Below are positions 8,745 through 17,159 of a stretch of 64,000 nt of DNA, piece after piece (position 1 is the stretch's first letter; the number at the start of each line of letters is the position of its first letter). Below the pieces are notes generated by a model. That model worked only from the letters and a program-made list of their open reading frames with translations. It had not been told where the DNA came from and ran no database searches. Both the position numbers and the translations under genes were made by a program. This DNA is from Bacillota bacterium. Its GTDB lineage: Bacteria > Bacillota > Clostridia > Oscillospirales > Acutalibacteraceae. Where the stretch lies: positions 248,001 through 312,000 of the forward strand of contig JAEWDK010000020.1 of NCBI GenBank assembly GCA_023390175.1, given 5' to 3'.

Positions 8745-9986
8745 CTAAGTTTTTTCAATGGATGACGTTCGTGAAATGGAAAGCACAACCCCCATCTCCG
8801 CCAGCAGGATGACCAGCGACGTACCCCCGTAGCTGAAGAACGGCAAACTGATGCCCGTATTCGGAACGGTGTTGGTTACAACGGCGATATTCAAAACCAC
8901 CTGAATGCCAACCTGAACGACAAGGCCAATGCCCAAGAGCATGCCAAATTTATCCTTGGCTTTCAATGAAATACTGATGCCTCGCCACACGAGCATGGCA
9001 AACAGGATAATGATAATCAGCGCGCCGATAAACCCAAGCTCCTCGCAGACGATGGCAAAGATAAAGTCATTCTGCGGTTCCGGCAGATACAGGTACTTTT
9101 GGCGCGACTGCCCTAAACCGAGCCCAAGCAATCCGCCCGACCCAATTGCGTAAAGCGACTGCCGTGTTTGCCAGGTGTCCGCCATCAGTTCCTTGCTTGC
9201 GGTGGAAAACGGGTCCAGCCAGGCAACGATACGGTCATTCGCATAGCTGAATTTTTGCGTAAACAGCACAAGGTAGGCCACTGCCGCGCCTGCCCCGCCG
9301 AACGCAATCCCAAACCAGCGCAGACGTACGCCGCCGACAAACAGCATGACACCGGCCAAAAACACAAGAATAATGGTTGCGGAAACATGCGGTTCCAAAA
9401 CAAGCAGCCCCGCCGTCGCCCCTAAAATCAGGATATACGGAAGTACACCGTACCGAAACGTTCCCATCCTTTTAAAATTGATTGAAATCAAATGGGCAAA
9501 AACAAGAATGACTGCGAATTTGGCTAATTCGGAAGGCTGGAACTGCCCGAGCGGGCCAAGCTCAATCCAGCGGTGAACCCCGTTGATCTTGCGCGTAAAC
9601 AGCACAAGCACCAACGCCATATAGGAAATCAGTAAAATTGGAATTGCAAATTTATGCAGGTGATGATAATCAAAATAAGAAATCAAAATCATGATTATCA
9701 CGCCTAAAACAGCAAAGCCTGCCTGACGGATGATAAAATAATAGCTGTTGCCGAACCGGTAGAGCGCATTGGCAAAGCTTGCAGAAAAAAGCATGACCAG
9801 CCCGATAATCAGCAAAACAAGGGTAAGGAATAAAAACGGCATATCCATACCGGAACGGACTGAAAAAAGGCGGAACTTTTTCCGCATTCTTTTGGAAAAG
9901 GTCTGCTTCTTTTGCTCTTCACCCTGTTTGGAAGCAATTTCTCCGCGGGCAGGGGCGGCATTTGGTTTTACACTGGTTTTTGTCAT
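8745..9986 (-). CDS. ftsW: SEDS-family septal peptidoglycan polymerase FtsW
   Basis: A 413-residue SEDS protein, which polymerises lipid II into glycan strands together with a class B PBP (here presumably the SpoVD-type PBP of the same cluster or another PBP2B). About ten membrane helices follow a basic N terminus. The conserved region after TM7-8 contains YAIGSGGLLGLGLGQSRQKYLYLPEPQNDFIFAI, and the C-terminal signature PNTGISLPFFSYGGTSL is intact. The start at 9986 has GGAGGGGG six bases upstream; an ATG at 10016 lacks a site. It could also act as SpoVE during sporulation, since the two are not distinguishable here. Confidence 0.95.
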   Translation of the reverse strand: MTKTSVKPNAAPARGEIASKQGEEQKKQTFSKRMRKKFRLFSVRSGMDMPFLFLTLVLLIIGLVMLFSASFANALYRFGNSYYFIIRQAGFAVLGVIIMILISYFDYHHLHKFAIPILLISYMALVLVLFTRKINGVHRWIELGPLGQFQPSELAKFAVILVFAHLISINFKRMGTFRYGVLPYILILGATAGLLVLEPHVSATIILVFLAGVMLFVGGVRLRWFGIAFGGAGAAVAYLVLFTQKFSYANDRIVAWLDPFSTASKELMADTWQTRQSLYAIGSGGLLGLGLGQSRQKYLYLPEPQNDFIFAIVCEELGFIGALIIIILFAMLVWRGISISLKAKDKFGMLLGIGLVVQVGIQVVLNIAVVTNTVPNTGISLPFFSYGGTSLVILLAEMGVVLSISRTSSIEKT

Positions 9987-10074
9987 GTTTGTCCCCCTCC
10001 TCGCATCCGACGGCATGCGGTACTTTCAATTAAATCATAATTCGGCTGTTAAATCTGTCGCTTTTTGAAGAAAA

Positions 10075-11082
10075 TCATAATCCAAAAATAACCAAAAGAA
10101 CTGCACCCGCGCCAAACAGCGCCGTCACAAAACTGAACGCGGTGCAAATTTTCACTTCGCTCCAGCCGCACATTTCAAAATGATGATGGATGGGACTCAT
10201 TTTGAAAAGGCGTTTGCCATGGGTTGCCTTAAAATAAGTTACCTGAAGCACAACCGACAAAATCTCGCAGATGTAGATAATGCCGAGTGGCAGAATCAGA
10301 ATCGGAAGGTTAAGTCCAAACCCAAGTGCGCACACCATTCCGCCCAAAAACAGCGAACCGGTGTCGCCCATGAACACCTTGGCAGGATTAAAATTCCAAA
10401 TCAGGAAACCGAGGCACCCGCCTGCCGTAGCGGCTGAAAGAATTCCGATGCCGGATATGCCCAAAATTCCGGATATAATCAGGAAAAACAGTGCGGCAAA
10501 AAAAGTAACGGAAGCGTTCAGCCCATCGATTCCATCGGTAAAATTAACGGCATTGACCATTCCTACAATACCAAGAATGGAAACAACCCAATACCAAATT
10601 CCAAGGTTTACGGTGCCCAAGAACGGAATCAGTGTGGAGGTGCTGCCGCCGGCTAGATACAGCGAATAAAGATACGCGCCCGCAACAAGGAACTGCAGCA
10701 GAAGCTTTTGCTTTACATTCAGGCCAAGATTGCGTTTTTTCACCACTTTAATGTAGTCGTCGAAAAATCCGATTGCGCCAAAGCCGGCCGCCATCAGAAG
10801 GCCGCCGAGGATTTTGGTCCGCATCATCATTTCCAGCGAGCTTTGATTTGTTGCATTGTAGTAAAGCGGCACACAAATCGCAGCGGAAATAAAAATACCG
10901 ATTATAAACATAAATCCGCCCATGGTTGGCGTACCGTTCTTTTTTTGGTGCCATTTAGGGCCGACTTCACGAATTGTCTGACCGAAGTTAATTTTATGCA
11001 GAAACGGTACCATCCATTTTCCGAGCAAGCCGGTAATGCCAAAAGACAGTATTGCCGCCGCCAGAGTCCAAACTGAGTTCAT
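10075..11082 (-). CDS. mraY: Phospho-N-acetylmuramoyl-pentapeptide transferase MraY
   Basis: A 335-residue polytopic enzyme that transfers phospho-MurNAc-pentapeptide from UDP to undecaprenyl phosphate, forming lipid I. Conserved catalytic loops are present: KKNGTPTMGG near residue 47, GFFDDYIKV near 105, NFTDGIDGLNA near 165, and the C-terminal HHHFEMCGWSE near 295. GGTGGAG is nine bases before the ATG. It follows the Mur-ligase relic and precedes ftsW, the standard order once murD is lost. Confidence 0.97.
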   Translation of the reverse strand: MNSVWTLAAAILSFGITGLLGKWMVPFLHKINFGQTIREVGPKWHQKKNGTPTMGGFMFIIGIFISAAICVPLYYNATNQSSLEMMMRTKILGGLLMAAGFGAIGFFDDYIKVVKKRNLGLNVKQKLLLQFLVAGAYLYSLYLAGGSTSTLIPFLGTVNLGIWYWVVSILGIVGMVNAVNFTDGIDGLNASVTFFAALFFLIISGILGISGIGILSAATAGGCLGFLIWNFNPAKVFMGDTGSLFLGGMVCALGFGLNLPILILPLGIIYICEILSVVLQVTYFKATHGKRLFKMSPIHHHFEMCGWSEVKICTAFSFVTALFGAGAVLLVIFGL

Positions 11083-11167
11083 ATGTTCTTACTCCACCTT
11101 TTTATCATTGTTGCCTTCGTACCTTCCGAAAGCATTTCTATTATTATAGCACAATGATTTCCGTTTT

Positions 11168-11671
11168 TTAATCCTCAATTTGCATGTTGTTCACTGCTTC
11201 CAGCACTTCGGCAAACGGAATGCCGCAGGCAATCGCCGCTGCCGCCGCGGCCAAAACCGTTTCAATAGAATCCGGCGTGCGCACCGCCAGCTTGACGCGG
11301 CCGATGACCCCCACACCCACAATTTCAAAGGCGGTAAAACCGTCCTGCGTTTGGCGGATGTTTCGGGCGGTAAAATCGGCGCTGTCGCTTTTGACGGAAT
11401 AAGTAAGCGGATGAAACGCCGACAGTTCCGGCAGTGCGGCAAACTCGTAGCCCGCAACACAAACAGAAAATTGACCGGCATCTCCGACCTTCACAGCGTC
11501 ACACAGAAGCAGCACAGCCGGCTGAACACCCGGCGGCAGCTGACCCCCGGCGGGTGCAACGTGGTAGCTGCTGCGCCCGCACAGGGTAAGAATATTCTTC
11601 AATACAGCTATAGTATGCCCGTTTTTATCACTGACAGCAATCAGTTTTTCAGCTGGGTGAAAGTTTGCCAT
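11168..11671 (-). CDS. Shrunken, probably inactive Mur-ligase-like protein
   Basis: A 167-residue protein in the position of murE/murF. The start (AVSDKNGHTIAVLKNILTLCG) lines up with the P-loop region of Mur ligases, but the Lys of the GKT ATP-binding motif is replaced (NGHT). The middle (TYSVKSDSADFTARNI) matches the segment that follows the MurE/MurF nucleotide fold, and the end (LAAAAAAIACGIPFAEVLEAVNNM) matches the end of the central domain. The C-terminal ligase domain and most of the N-terminal domain are absent, so it should not ligate amino acids. The frame is open and has AAAGGA nine bases before the ATG at 11671, so it is probably expressed, 26 bases after spoVD. Function unknown; it could be a pseudogene or a repurposed scaffold. 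Confidence 0.7.
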   Translation of the reverse strand: MANFHPAEKLIAVSDKNGHTIAVLKNILTLCGRSSYHVAPAGGQLPPGVQPAVLLLCDAVKVGDAGQFSVCVAGYEFAALPELSAFHPLTYSVKSDSADFTARNIRQTQDGFTAFEIVGVGVIGRVKLAVRTPDSIETVLAAAAAAIACGIPFAEVLEAVNNMQIED

Positions 11672-11697
11672 CCTCATCATTCCTTTAAAAGCATTCG

Positions 11698-13914
11698 TTA
11701 CTGCACCTGATCCAGTTCAATGAATCCGACCGTAATAACGGTGCCCGGTGCAACTTGCGTACCCGCCGGGATACTTTGTGAATTGGACACCGGATTGGTA
11801 CCGGTCAGCGCCGCACCGGTAATACTGATATTAACACCCGCATTCGCGGCGGTTTTATTTGTAGCAGAGAGCGACATTCCCACCAAGTTTGGCACTGTGA
11901 CCGTTTTGCTCGAACTCGACTCATCGGTAAACAGCACCACTGTACCGCTCTTCGGAATTGTCTTGCCCGGCTCCGGTACCTGAGAAACAATCTTGGTGCC
12001 GCTGCCGTAGATTTTCGGGGTAAGCTCGCTTTTGCCCAGAAGATTTTTCGCCTGCGCCAAGGTTTGCCCCACGACATTCGGTGCAGTGATATCGAGCTTT
12101 TTCAGCTCCGTGTCGGTGTACTGACGCTGCACGCCCAAATACGGAAGGATTTCCTCCATCGTTTTTGCAAACACAGGCCCCGCGACGGCGCTGCCGTAAT
12201 AGCTGCTGCCATGCGGTTCGTCGTAATACACCAGCATAATGACCTGCGGGTCGTCGGCCGGAGCAAAGCCGCAATAAGAGGCAATATATTCATCTTTGCC
12301 GGTTTTGATTTTAACATCCGTCTTTTGTGAGGTTCCCGTCTTTCCGCCCACACGGTAACCCGGCAGATAGCCGTTTTTTGCCGTGCCGGTCGTTGCGTTC
12401 TGCTGTAAAATTTTAGCCATTGTTTTTGAAGTCTCCGCTGAAACCACCTGGCGTTTCGGGCTGGTGTCGGCTGTTTTAATAATATTGCCGCTGTCGTCAA
12501 TAATCTGGCTGACCACATGGGGCTGCACCAGATTCCCGCCGTTCACTACCGCGGCCACGGCTGTAATCATCTGAATCGGCGTGACGGTGTTGCTCTGCCC
12601 AAAGGAAGAGGTGGCAAGCTCTACCGGATTCAGCTTATCCGCGGTATAAAATTGGCTTCTGCCTTCGCCAGGCAGGTCGATTCCGGTTTTCTGGGTCAGT
12701 CCGAACGCGTTGAAATATTTAAAGAAACGGTCGGGGCCAAGCCTTTGCCCCACCTGCATAAACACTACGTTGCTTGAATTGCAGATTCCCTGTGCGAAGG
12801 TAAGGTGACCGAACCCGCCGTGCTTCCAGTCATGAATTACCGTGCCGCTGATCGTTAAGGAATCGGGGCAGCTGAATCCGGTGTTCTCTGTTACGACTCC
12901 CTCTTCCAGCGCGGCGGAACCGGTAATTGTTTTAAAAACAGAACCGGGGTAATAGGTGTCGCTCACCATTTTATTTCTCCACTGCTTTTGCCGCGCAGCA
13001 GCCAAAGCCGCAGTTCTTTGCTCCCCTTCCGGCATGGCCGCAATTTGGGCAGCCTCTGTTTTGTCCGCCACAGTAAACGGATCGTTCGGGTCAAAATCCC
13101 CTTTTACCGCCATCCCGAGAATTGCGCCTGTTTTTACATTCATAACAATTGCGCCGGCGCGGTCGCCTACTTTATTCTTAATAACGCCTTCCTGAACGTT
13201 TTCCTCCAGAAAATGCTGTACCACCTCATCGATGGTAAGTACAAGACTTTTCCCGTTTTGCGCGTCCACCTTTTGCTCGTATTGGAAGGGCATGTCGGTT
13301 CCGATTGCATTCTTCGCCGTAACCAATTTGCCGGAAACGCCGGTCAGGTCACTGTCATACTGCTGTTCCACCCCCGCCAGGCCCTGACTGTCCGAGCCGA
13401 CAAAGCCAAGCACGGAAGAAGCAAACGCGCCGTAGGGGTAATATCTTTTATAATCTTCCAGTAAGTAAATACCGCTGCCGATTTTATTATCCTGCTTAAA
13501 TTTGAGGATTTGATCCTTCACATCGGTTTCGACCTTGCGTTTCAGTTCATCGTAATATGTTTTTTTCTTGCTGTGTTCAATAATTTCATTTTTATCCATA
13601 TTAAGAATCTTAGCAAGCCCGGTGGCAATCAGATCGCGGTTTTTATCTGTAATGAACGCCGGTTCAAGCACAACCTTCCACACGGTTGCGCTTTGCGCAA
13701 GGGGCTTCATATTACAGTCGTAAATTGTGCCGCGCTGTGCGCTGATTGAAGTATTTTTTAACTGGTTTTCAATCGCCCGGGTTGACAGGTTTTCGCCTTC
13801 GACAAGCTGTAGCCTTGCAAGGCTGACAATAATAGCCCCAAAACCAATTATGACGAGTGCCAGCAGCACAAAGGTTGTGCGGTGCCACATTCTGATTGTT
13901 GTACCCTTTGCCAT
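11698..13914 (-). CDS. spoVD: Class B penicillin-binding protein with PASTA domains (SpoVD/PBP2B type)
   Basis: A 738-residue transpeptidase that cross-links peptidoglycan at the septum and/or in the spore cortex. One N-terminal membrane anchor (residues ~14-33) is followed by a PBP dimerisation domain, then the transpeptidase motifs: S-x-x-K in YYPGSVFKTITG (~residue 325), S-x-N in CNSSNVVFMQVG (~378) and K-T-G in VGGKTGTSQKTD (~526). Two PASTA repeats (about 615-670 and 675-735) close the protein, as in SpoVD. GGAGG is seven bases before the ATG. It follows ftsL in the division cluster. It is the housekeeping beta-lactam target, in contrast to the inducible PBP at 57-59 kb. Confidence 0.94.
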   Translation of the reverse strand: MAKGTTIRMWHRTTFVLLALVIIGFGAIIVSLARLQLVEGENLSTRAIENQLKNTSISAQRGTIYDCNMKPLAQSATVWKVVLEPAFITDKNRDLIATGLAKILNMDKNEIIEHSKKKTYYDELKRKVETDVKDQILKFKQDNKIGSGIYLLEDYKRYYPYGAFASSVLGFVGSDSQGLAGVEQQYDSDLTGVSGKLVTAKNAIGTDMPFQYEQKVDAQNGKSLVLTIDEVVQHFLEENVQEGVIKNKVGDRAGAIVMNVKTGAILGMAVKGDFDPNDPFTVADKTEAAQIAAMPEGEQRTAALAAARQKQWRNKMVSDTYYPGSVFKTITGSAALEEGVVTENTGFSCPDSLTISGTVIHDWKHGGFGHLTFAQGICNSSNVVFMQVGQRLGPDRFFKYFNAFGLTQKTGIDLPGEGRSQFYTADKLNPVELATSSFGQSNTVTPIQMITAVAAVVNGGNLVQPHVVSQIIDDSGNIIKTADTSPKRQVVSAETSKTMAKILQQNATTGTAKNGYLPGYRVGGKTGTSQKTDVKIKTGKDEYIASYCGFAPADDPQVIMLVYYDEPHGSSYYGSAVAGPVFAKTMEEILPYLGVQRQYTDTELKKLDITAPNVVGQTLAQAKNLLGKSELTPKIYGSGTKIVSQVPEPGKTIPKSGTVVLFTDESSSSKTVTVPNLVGMSLSATNKTAANAGVNISITGAALTGTNPVSNSQSIPAGTQVAPGTVITVGFIELDQVQ

Positions 13915-14054
13915 TCTTGTTCCTCCCGTTGCAGTGCAGCTATGTACTGTTATAAAAATGAGAGTTAAGATCAGCTCTCAACTCTCCCGTTTTGCATACC
14001 AAACCAACATCTCAACAAATTTTGGTAGTAATACTTATTTATAAACTATTTCGA

Positions 14055-14555
14055 TTATGACAATAATTGCACAATTGAGTCCCAAAGCGAAGTCAGCCAA
14101 TTTTGATCTTTTTCATTTTGAACAACCTGCGTTTTGTCGCCCTTGGACAGTTCAACCGGCTGCACCTGGCTCTGTTCAATTTTTTTCATGCCGAGCTTTG
14201 CAGTGGCATAGCTTTCCACTGCCTGCAGCGAAAGCTGGGAGTCGGATTTCATTTTCAATTGTGTATAAACGCTTTTATTCTCGCTGTACGTTTTGGTCGC
14301 GGCGTTCAGCTGCTCCGTCAGTTCGGTAAGCTGTACCTGGCCGTAAACGATGGTGCCGACAATTCCGAGCATCACAGCCAAAGCAAGGAACCCTGAAATC
14401 GCTTTTGCCGGATTGATTCCGCTTCTGCGGTTCTGTTCCAGTTTTTCCTTCGGAAGCTCAATGATGTTGCTCTTTTTTTGCGGTACTTCCTGCTGCTGCC
14501 GCTTCGGCTCAAACAATGCAAAGTCGTATGCCGCATTGCTGTTCTGAGATGCCAT
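14055..14555 (-). CDS. ftsL: FtsL-like cell division protein
   Basis: A 166-residue bitopic protein with a polar cytoplasmic region rich in Gln/Lys, one membrane helix (about residues 73-95, AISGFLALAVMLGIVGTIVYG), and an extracellular coiled coil (QLTELTEQLNAATKTYSENKSVYTQLK) of leucine-zipper type. This is the architecture of FtsL, which holds FtsQ/DivIB and FtsB/DivIC in the divisome. Sequence is poorly conserved in this family, so the call relies on architecture and on its place between rsmH and spoVD. The start at 14555 has GGGAG eight bases upstream; the frame could extend to a TTG at 14570. Confidence 0.85.
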   Translation of the reverse strand: MASQNSNAAYDFALFEPKRQQQEVPQKKSNIIELPKEKLEQNRRSGINPAKAISGFLALAVMLGIVGTIVYGQVQLTELTEQLNAATKTYSENKSVYTQLKMKSDSQLSLQAVESYATAKLGMKKIEQSQVQPVELSKGDKTQVVQNEKDQNWLTSLWDSIVQLLS

Positions 14556-14592
14556 GTTCCCCACTCCCAATCATTTCACAATTTAAATTATT

Positions 14593-15519
14593 TTATAGTT
14601 TGATGCAGACACGGAGCCTTGCGCTCCGGCTGCGCGGATTTTGTTCCAGTTCCTCTTCAGTTGGGGACAGCCCCTTTTTAAAGAGCAGCTCCGCCTGCGG
14701 CTTTTTGCCGCACACACAAACCGGAAAATCAGGCGGGCAGGTGCAGCCCGTGCACCATGCAGCCATGCGCTGTTTGACCATTCTGTCTTCCAGCGAGTGA
14801 AAGGTGATTACCGCCAGCCTGCCGCCCGGCTTCAAAACCGAAAATGCGGCGTCCAGCCCCTGGGAAAGCCTGTCCAGCTCCCCGTTTACCTCAATGCGCA
14901 GCGCCTGAAAGGTTTTGCGCGCAGGATGGCCCTGCTCGCGCCTTACCGCCGCCGGTACGGATGCTTTGATAATTTCAGCCAACTGCAGCGTGGTTTCAAT
15001 CGGTGATTCTTCACGCGCCTTGACAATGCCTTTTGCAATGCCGCGCGCATTTTTGTCCTCACCGTAGCGGCTGATTAACTGAGCCAGCTCCTGCCAGCTG
15101 AGGTTATTGACCAAATCCCTTGCGGAAACACCCTGCTTGCTCATTCTCATGTCAAGCGGCGCGTCGGAATGATAAGAAAATCCGCGTTCGGGATTGTCAA
15201 GCTGAAAAGAGGAAACGCCAATATCGAGAAGCACTCCGTCAACAGGAGCCAAATTCAGGCTCTGTGCCACTTCGGCCATCTCGGAAAAATTCGCGCGGTA
15301 TATTACCGAGCATTTGTAATCTTTTAACCGTTCGGTCACAGCCCGTATCGCATCGGGGTCCTGATCGATGGAAAGCAGTTTGCCCGTGGTAAGCTTGTCC
15401 GCGATTGCCTGCGAATGGCCCCCGCCGCCGGCAGTACCGTCAATATAAACGCCGCCCGGCTGAATGTTGAGGCTTTTTATCGTCTCATCAAACAATACCG
15501 GCTTATGTTTAAATTCCAT
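14593..15519 (-). CDS. rsmH: 16S rRNA (cytosine-1402-N4)-methyltransferase RsmH
   Basis: A 308-residue SAM-dependent enzyme (MraW) that methylates N4 of C1402 in the 30S P-site. SAM-binding DGTAGGGGHSQAI is at residue ~28, DIGVSSFQLDNPERGFSY near 103, and the C-terminal FHSLEDRMVKQ near 245 matches the family. Second gene of the division cluster, 17 bases after mraZ. Confidence 0.97.
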   Translation of the reverse strand: MEFKHKPVLFDETIKSLNIQPGGVYIDGTAGGGGHSQAIADKLTTGKLLSIDQDPDAIRAVTERLKDYKCSVIYRANFSEMAEVAQSLNLAPVDGVLLDIGVSSFQLDNPERGFSYHSDAPLDMRMSKQGVSARDLVNNLSWQELAQLISRYGEDKNARGIAKGIVKAREESPIETTLQLAEIIKASVPAAVRREQGHPARKTFQALRIEVNGELDRLSQGLDAAFSVLKPGGRLAVITFHSLEDRMVKQRMAAWCTGCTCPPDFPVCVCGKKPQAELLFKKGLSPTEEELEQNPRSRSARLRVCIKL

Positions 15520-15536
15520 TTTCTCACCGCCCGCTG

Positions 15537-15956
15537 TTAAAGTTCAAGCAAATCCATTGCTTCGGCAATACTGTCTTCGGTAAGAGTGGAGTTGAATTCG
15601 TTCCAATGGGTTGAATCCCAAATTTCAGCGCGGCTGGAAGCACCGATTACAGTAACGTCTTTGGTCAGCCTCGCATGGTCGCGCAGGGGCTGGGGAATTA
15701 GAATGCGGCCCTGCTTGTCCGGTTCAACCTCCGCCGCACCGGAAAAGAAGAAACGCTGGAGTCCCCTTGCCTTTGAAATCGGCATCGCTTTAATTTTATC
15801 CTGAAGCCGTGCCCATTCCTCCGGTGAAAGCACAAAAAGGCAGCCGTCAAGGCCTTTTGTAACGTAGAAGCGGTCCCCCAAATCCTCGCGGAATTTGACC
15901 GGAACAATTACGCGGCCTTTTTGATCAATATTATGTTGGTACTCGCCGATCAACAT
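15537..15956 (-). CDS. mraZ: Transcriptional regulator MraZ
   Basis: A 139-residue protein with two SpoVT-AbrB-like domains, each with the D-x-x-x-R signature of the family: KGRVIVPVKFRED (~residue 14) and QGRILIPQPLRDH (~82). MraZ forms ring-shaped oligomers, binds repeats upstream of its own gene, and regulates the dcw cluster. It heads the cluster here. Four 7-nt boxes spaced exactly 10 nt apart lie between its promoter and start (separate entry), so autoregulation is expected. The ribosome site (AAAGTGA) is weak. Confidence 0.95.
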   Translation of the reverse strand: MLIGEYQHNIDQKGRVIVPVKFREDLGDRFYVTKGLDGCLFVLSPEEWARLQDKIKAMPISKARGLQRFFFSGAAEVEPDKQGRILIPQPLRDHARLTKDVTVIGASSRAEIWDSTHWNEFNSTLTEDSIAEAMDLLEL

Positions 15957-15993
15957 AATCAGTCACTTTACGGGTAAAAGTAAGATGTGAAAA

Positions 15994-16030
15994 CCACATC
16001 ATGCTACTTACCCCCACCTTTCACCACTTT
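15994..16030 (-). promoter_or_regulatory. Putative MraZ operator (four 10-nt-spaced boxes)
   Basis: On the minus strand four 7-mers follow each other with 3-nt spacers: AAAGTGG (16030-16024), AAGGTGG (16020-16014), TAAGTAG (16010-16004) and GATGTGG (16000-15994). The first matches the AAAGTG[T/G]-N3 repeat reported for MraZ in Mollicutes. They lie immediately downstream of the predicted transcription start, so bound MraZ would block the promoter. Confidence 0.65.
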
Positions 16031-16039
16031 GTGATTTTG

Positions 16040-16068
16040 ATTATAGCGTATTTATTTTTAAATTGCAA
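16040..16068 (-). promoter_or_regulatory. Sigma-A promoter of the division/cell wall cluster
   Basis: On the minus strand: TTGCAA (16068-16063), 17-bp spacer, TATAAT (16045-16040), in an AT-rich stretch about 80 bases upstream of mraZ. It is the first strong promoter ahead of the eleven-gene cluster. Confidence 0.85.
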
Positions 16069-16135
16069 CCATTATTTTTTATTATGTCAACCATAATCCC
16101 CCTGTTTTCGCAGAAATATGCTATGTTGACCCATG

Positions 16136-16166
16136 AAAAAACGCACCACAATATCTTGTGATGCGT
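16136..16166 (-). terminator. Rho-independent terminator
   Basis: An 11-bp stem (16141-16151 with 16156-16166, one G-U pair on the minus strand), a 4-nt loop and five T (16140-16136). It ends the rsmD-coaD transcript before the mraZ promoter. Confidence 0.8.
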
Positions 16167-16194
16167 CGGAAAAATATATGAAATTGAACAAAAA

Positions 16195-16668
16195 TCAGTT
16201 TTGCCCGGAACGTTGCGAGGCCTTGATATTCTGCCGGGTCTGACGCAGTTCCGCAAGGTTTGACGCAAGCGCGTCGTCCGTGCGCTTCATCAGGTCGTCT
16301 ATGTAATCGTTTGAAGCCTTTCGCATTTCACGGAATTTGGCCTGGGACTGTGTAATCAGTTCGTTTGCCTTTTGCTGCGCCTGCTTTACAATTTCATCCT
16401 GATTGACCATTGTTTTGGCACGTTCCTCCGCCACACGGATCACCGTTTCCGCTTCGCGCTTCGCATCGCTGATAATTTGAGCGCGGTCGGCGCAAATGGC
16501 TTTGGCCTGGCGGATTTCCTGAGGAAGGCTGTTCCGGATTTCATCAAGGATCTGCTTCACCTCATCGCCGTCCAAAACAGCGCGGCCGCGGCTGAGGGGA
16601 AGGCTCCATGCCTTTTCCACCATGTCGTACAGCTCGTCTATTAATTCTTCCGCATTCAGTTCACTCAT
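16195..16668 (-). CDS. Coiled-coil protein, DivIVA/ATPase-subunit-like
   Basis: A 157-residue, soluble, highly charged protein that is almost wholly alpha-helical. Residues 50-140 (DEVKQILDEIRNSLPQEIRQA onward) have heptad-like spacing rich in Ala, Glu, Lys and Gln. Proteins of this kind are commonly annotated as ATPase or as V/F-type ATPase subunit H/B-like, but I see no evidence of an ATP-synthase role; a DivIVA-like scaffold is just as possible. It overlaps the end of coaD by 4 bases, so it is translated from the rsmD-coaD mRNA, and is followed by a terminator. Confidence 0.75.
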   Translation of the reverse strand: MSELNAEELIDELYDMVEKAWSLPLSRGRAVLDGDEVKQILDEIRNSLPQEIRQAKAICADRAQIISDAKREAETVIRVAEERAKTMVNQDEIVKQAQQKANELITQSQAKFREMRKASNDYIDDLMKRTDDALASNLAELRQTRQNIKASQRSGQN

Positions 16669-17159
16669 TTGGTTTTCCCTCCTTCAGAAATTCTTGTCTT
16701 GATATCTTCTAAAATGCACTCCGGCACAAAATTTGTAATATCACCGCCGAAGCTGGCAATCTGCTTTACAATACTGGAGCTTAAAAACATGTTTTCGGCA
16801 CGGGTGGTCAGGAACATGGTTTCAAGGTTGGGGTTCAGCTTTGTATTGGTCAGCGCCATCTGAAACTCATATTCAAAATCCGACAGGGCGCGCAGCCCCT
16901 TGACAATCGCGGTAACACCGCGTTCCCTGGCGTAATCCGCCAAAAGGCCGTCAAAGCCGACTACTTCAACGTCTTCCATTCCCTTGGTACAGCGCTTCAA
17001 AAGGTCGATACGCTCGTCCACCGTAAACAGCGTATGCTTTTCCGGGTTAACCAGAACAGCGACTATTGTTTTGTCAAACACTTTTCGGGAACGGTTGATA
17101 ATATCCAGATGCCCGAGGGTAACCGGGTCAAAGCTGCCGGGACAAATTGCTGTTTTCAT
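16665..17159 (-). CDS. coaD: Phosphopantetheine adenylyltransferase CoaD
   Basis: A 164-residue nucleotidyltransferase that makes dephospho-CoA from 4'-phosphopantetheine and ATP, the penultimate step of coenzyme A synthesis. The nucleotide-binding PGSFDPVTLGHLDII (T-x-G-H) is at residues 7-21 and the FLSSSIVKQIASFGG signature near residue 128. Start overlaps the rsmD stop by 4 bases; this rsmD-coaD pairing is widespread in Firmicutes. Confidence 0.97.
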   Translation of the reverse strand: MKTAICPGSFDPVTLGHLDIINRSRKVFDKTIVAVLVNPEKHTLFTVDERIDLLKRCTKGMEDVEVVGFDGLLADYARERGVTAIVKGLRALSDFEYEFQMALTNTKLNPNLETMFLTTRAENMFLSSSIVKQIASFGGDITNFVPECILEDIKTRISEGGKTK

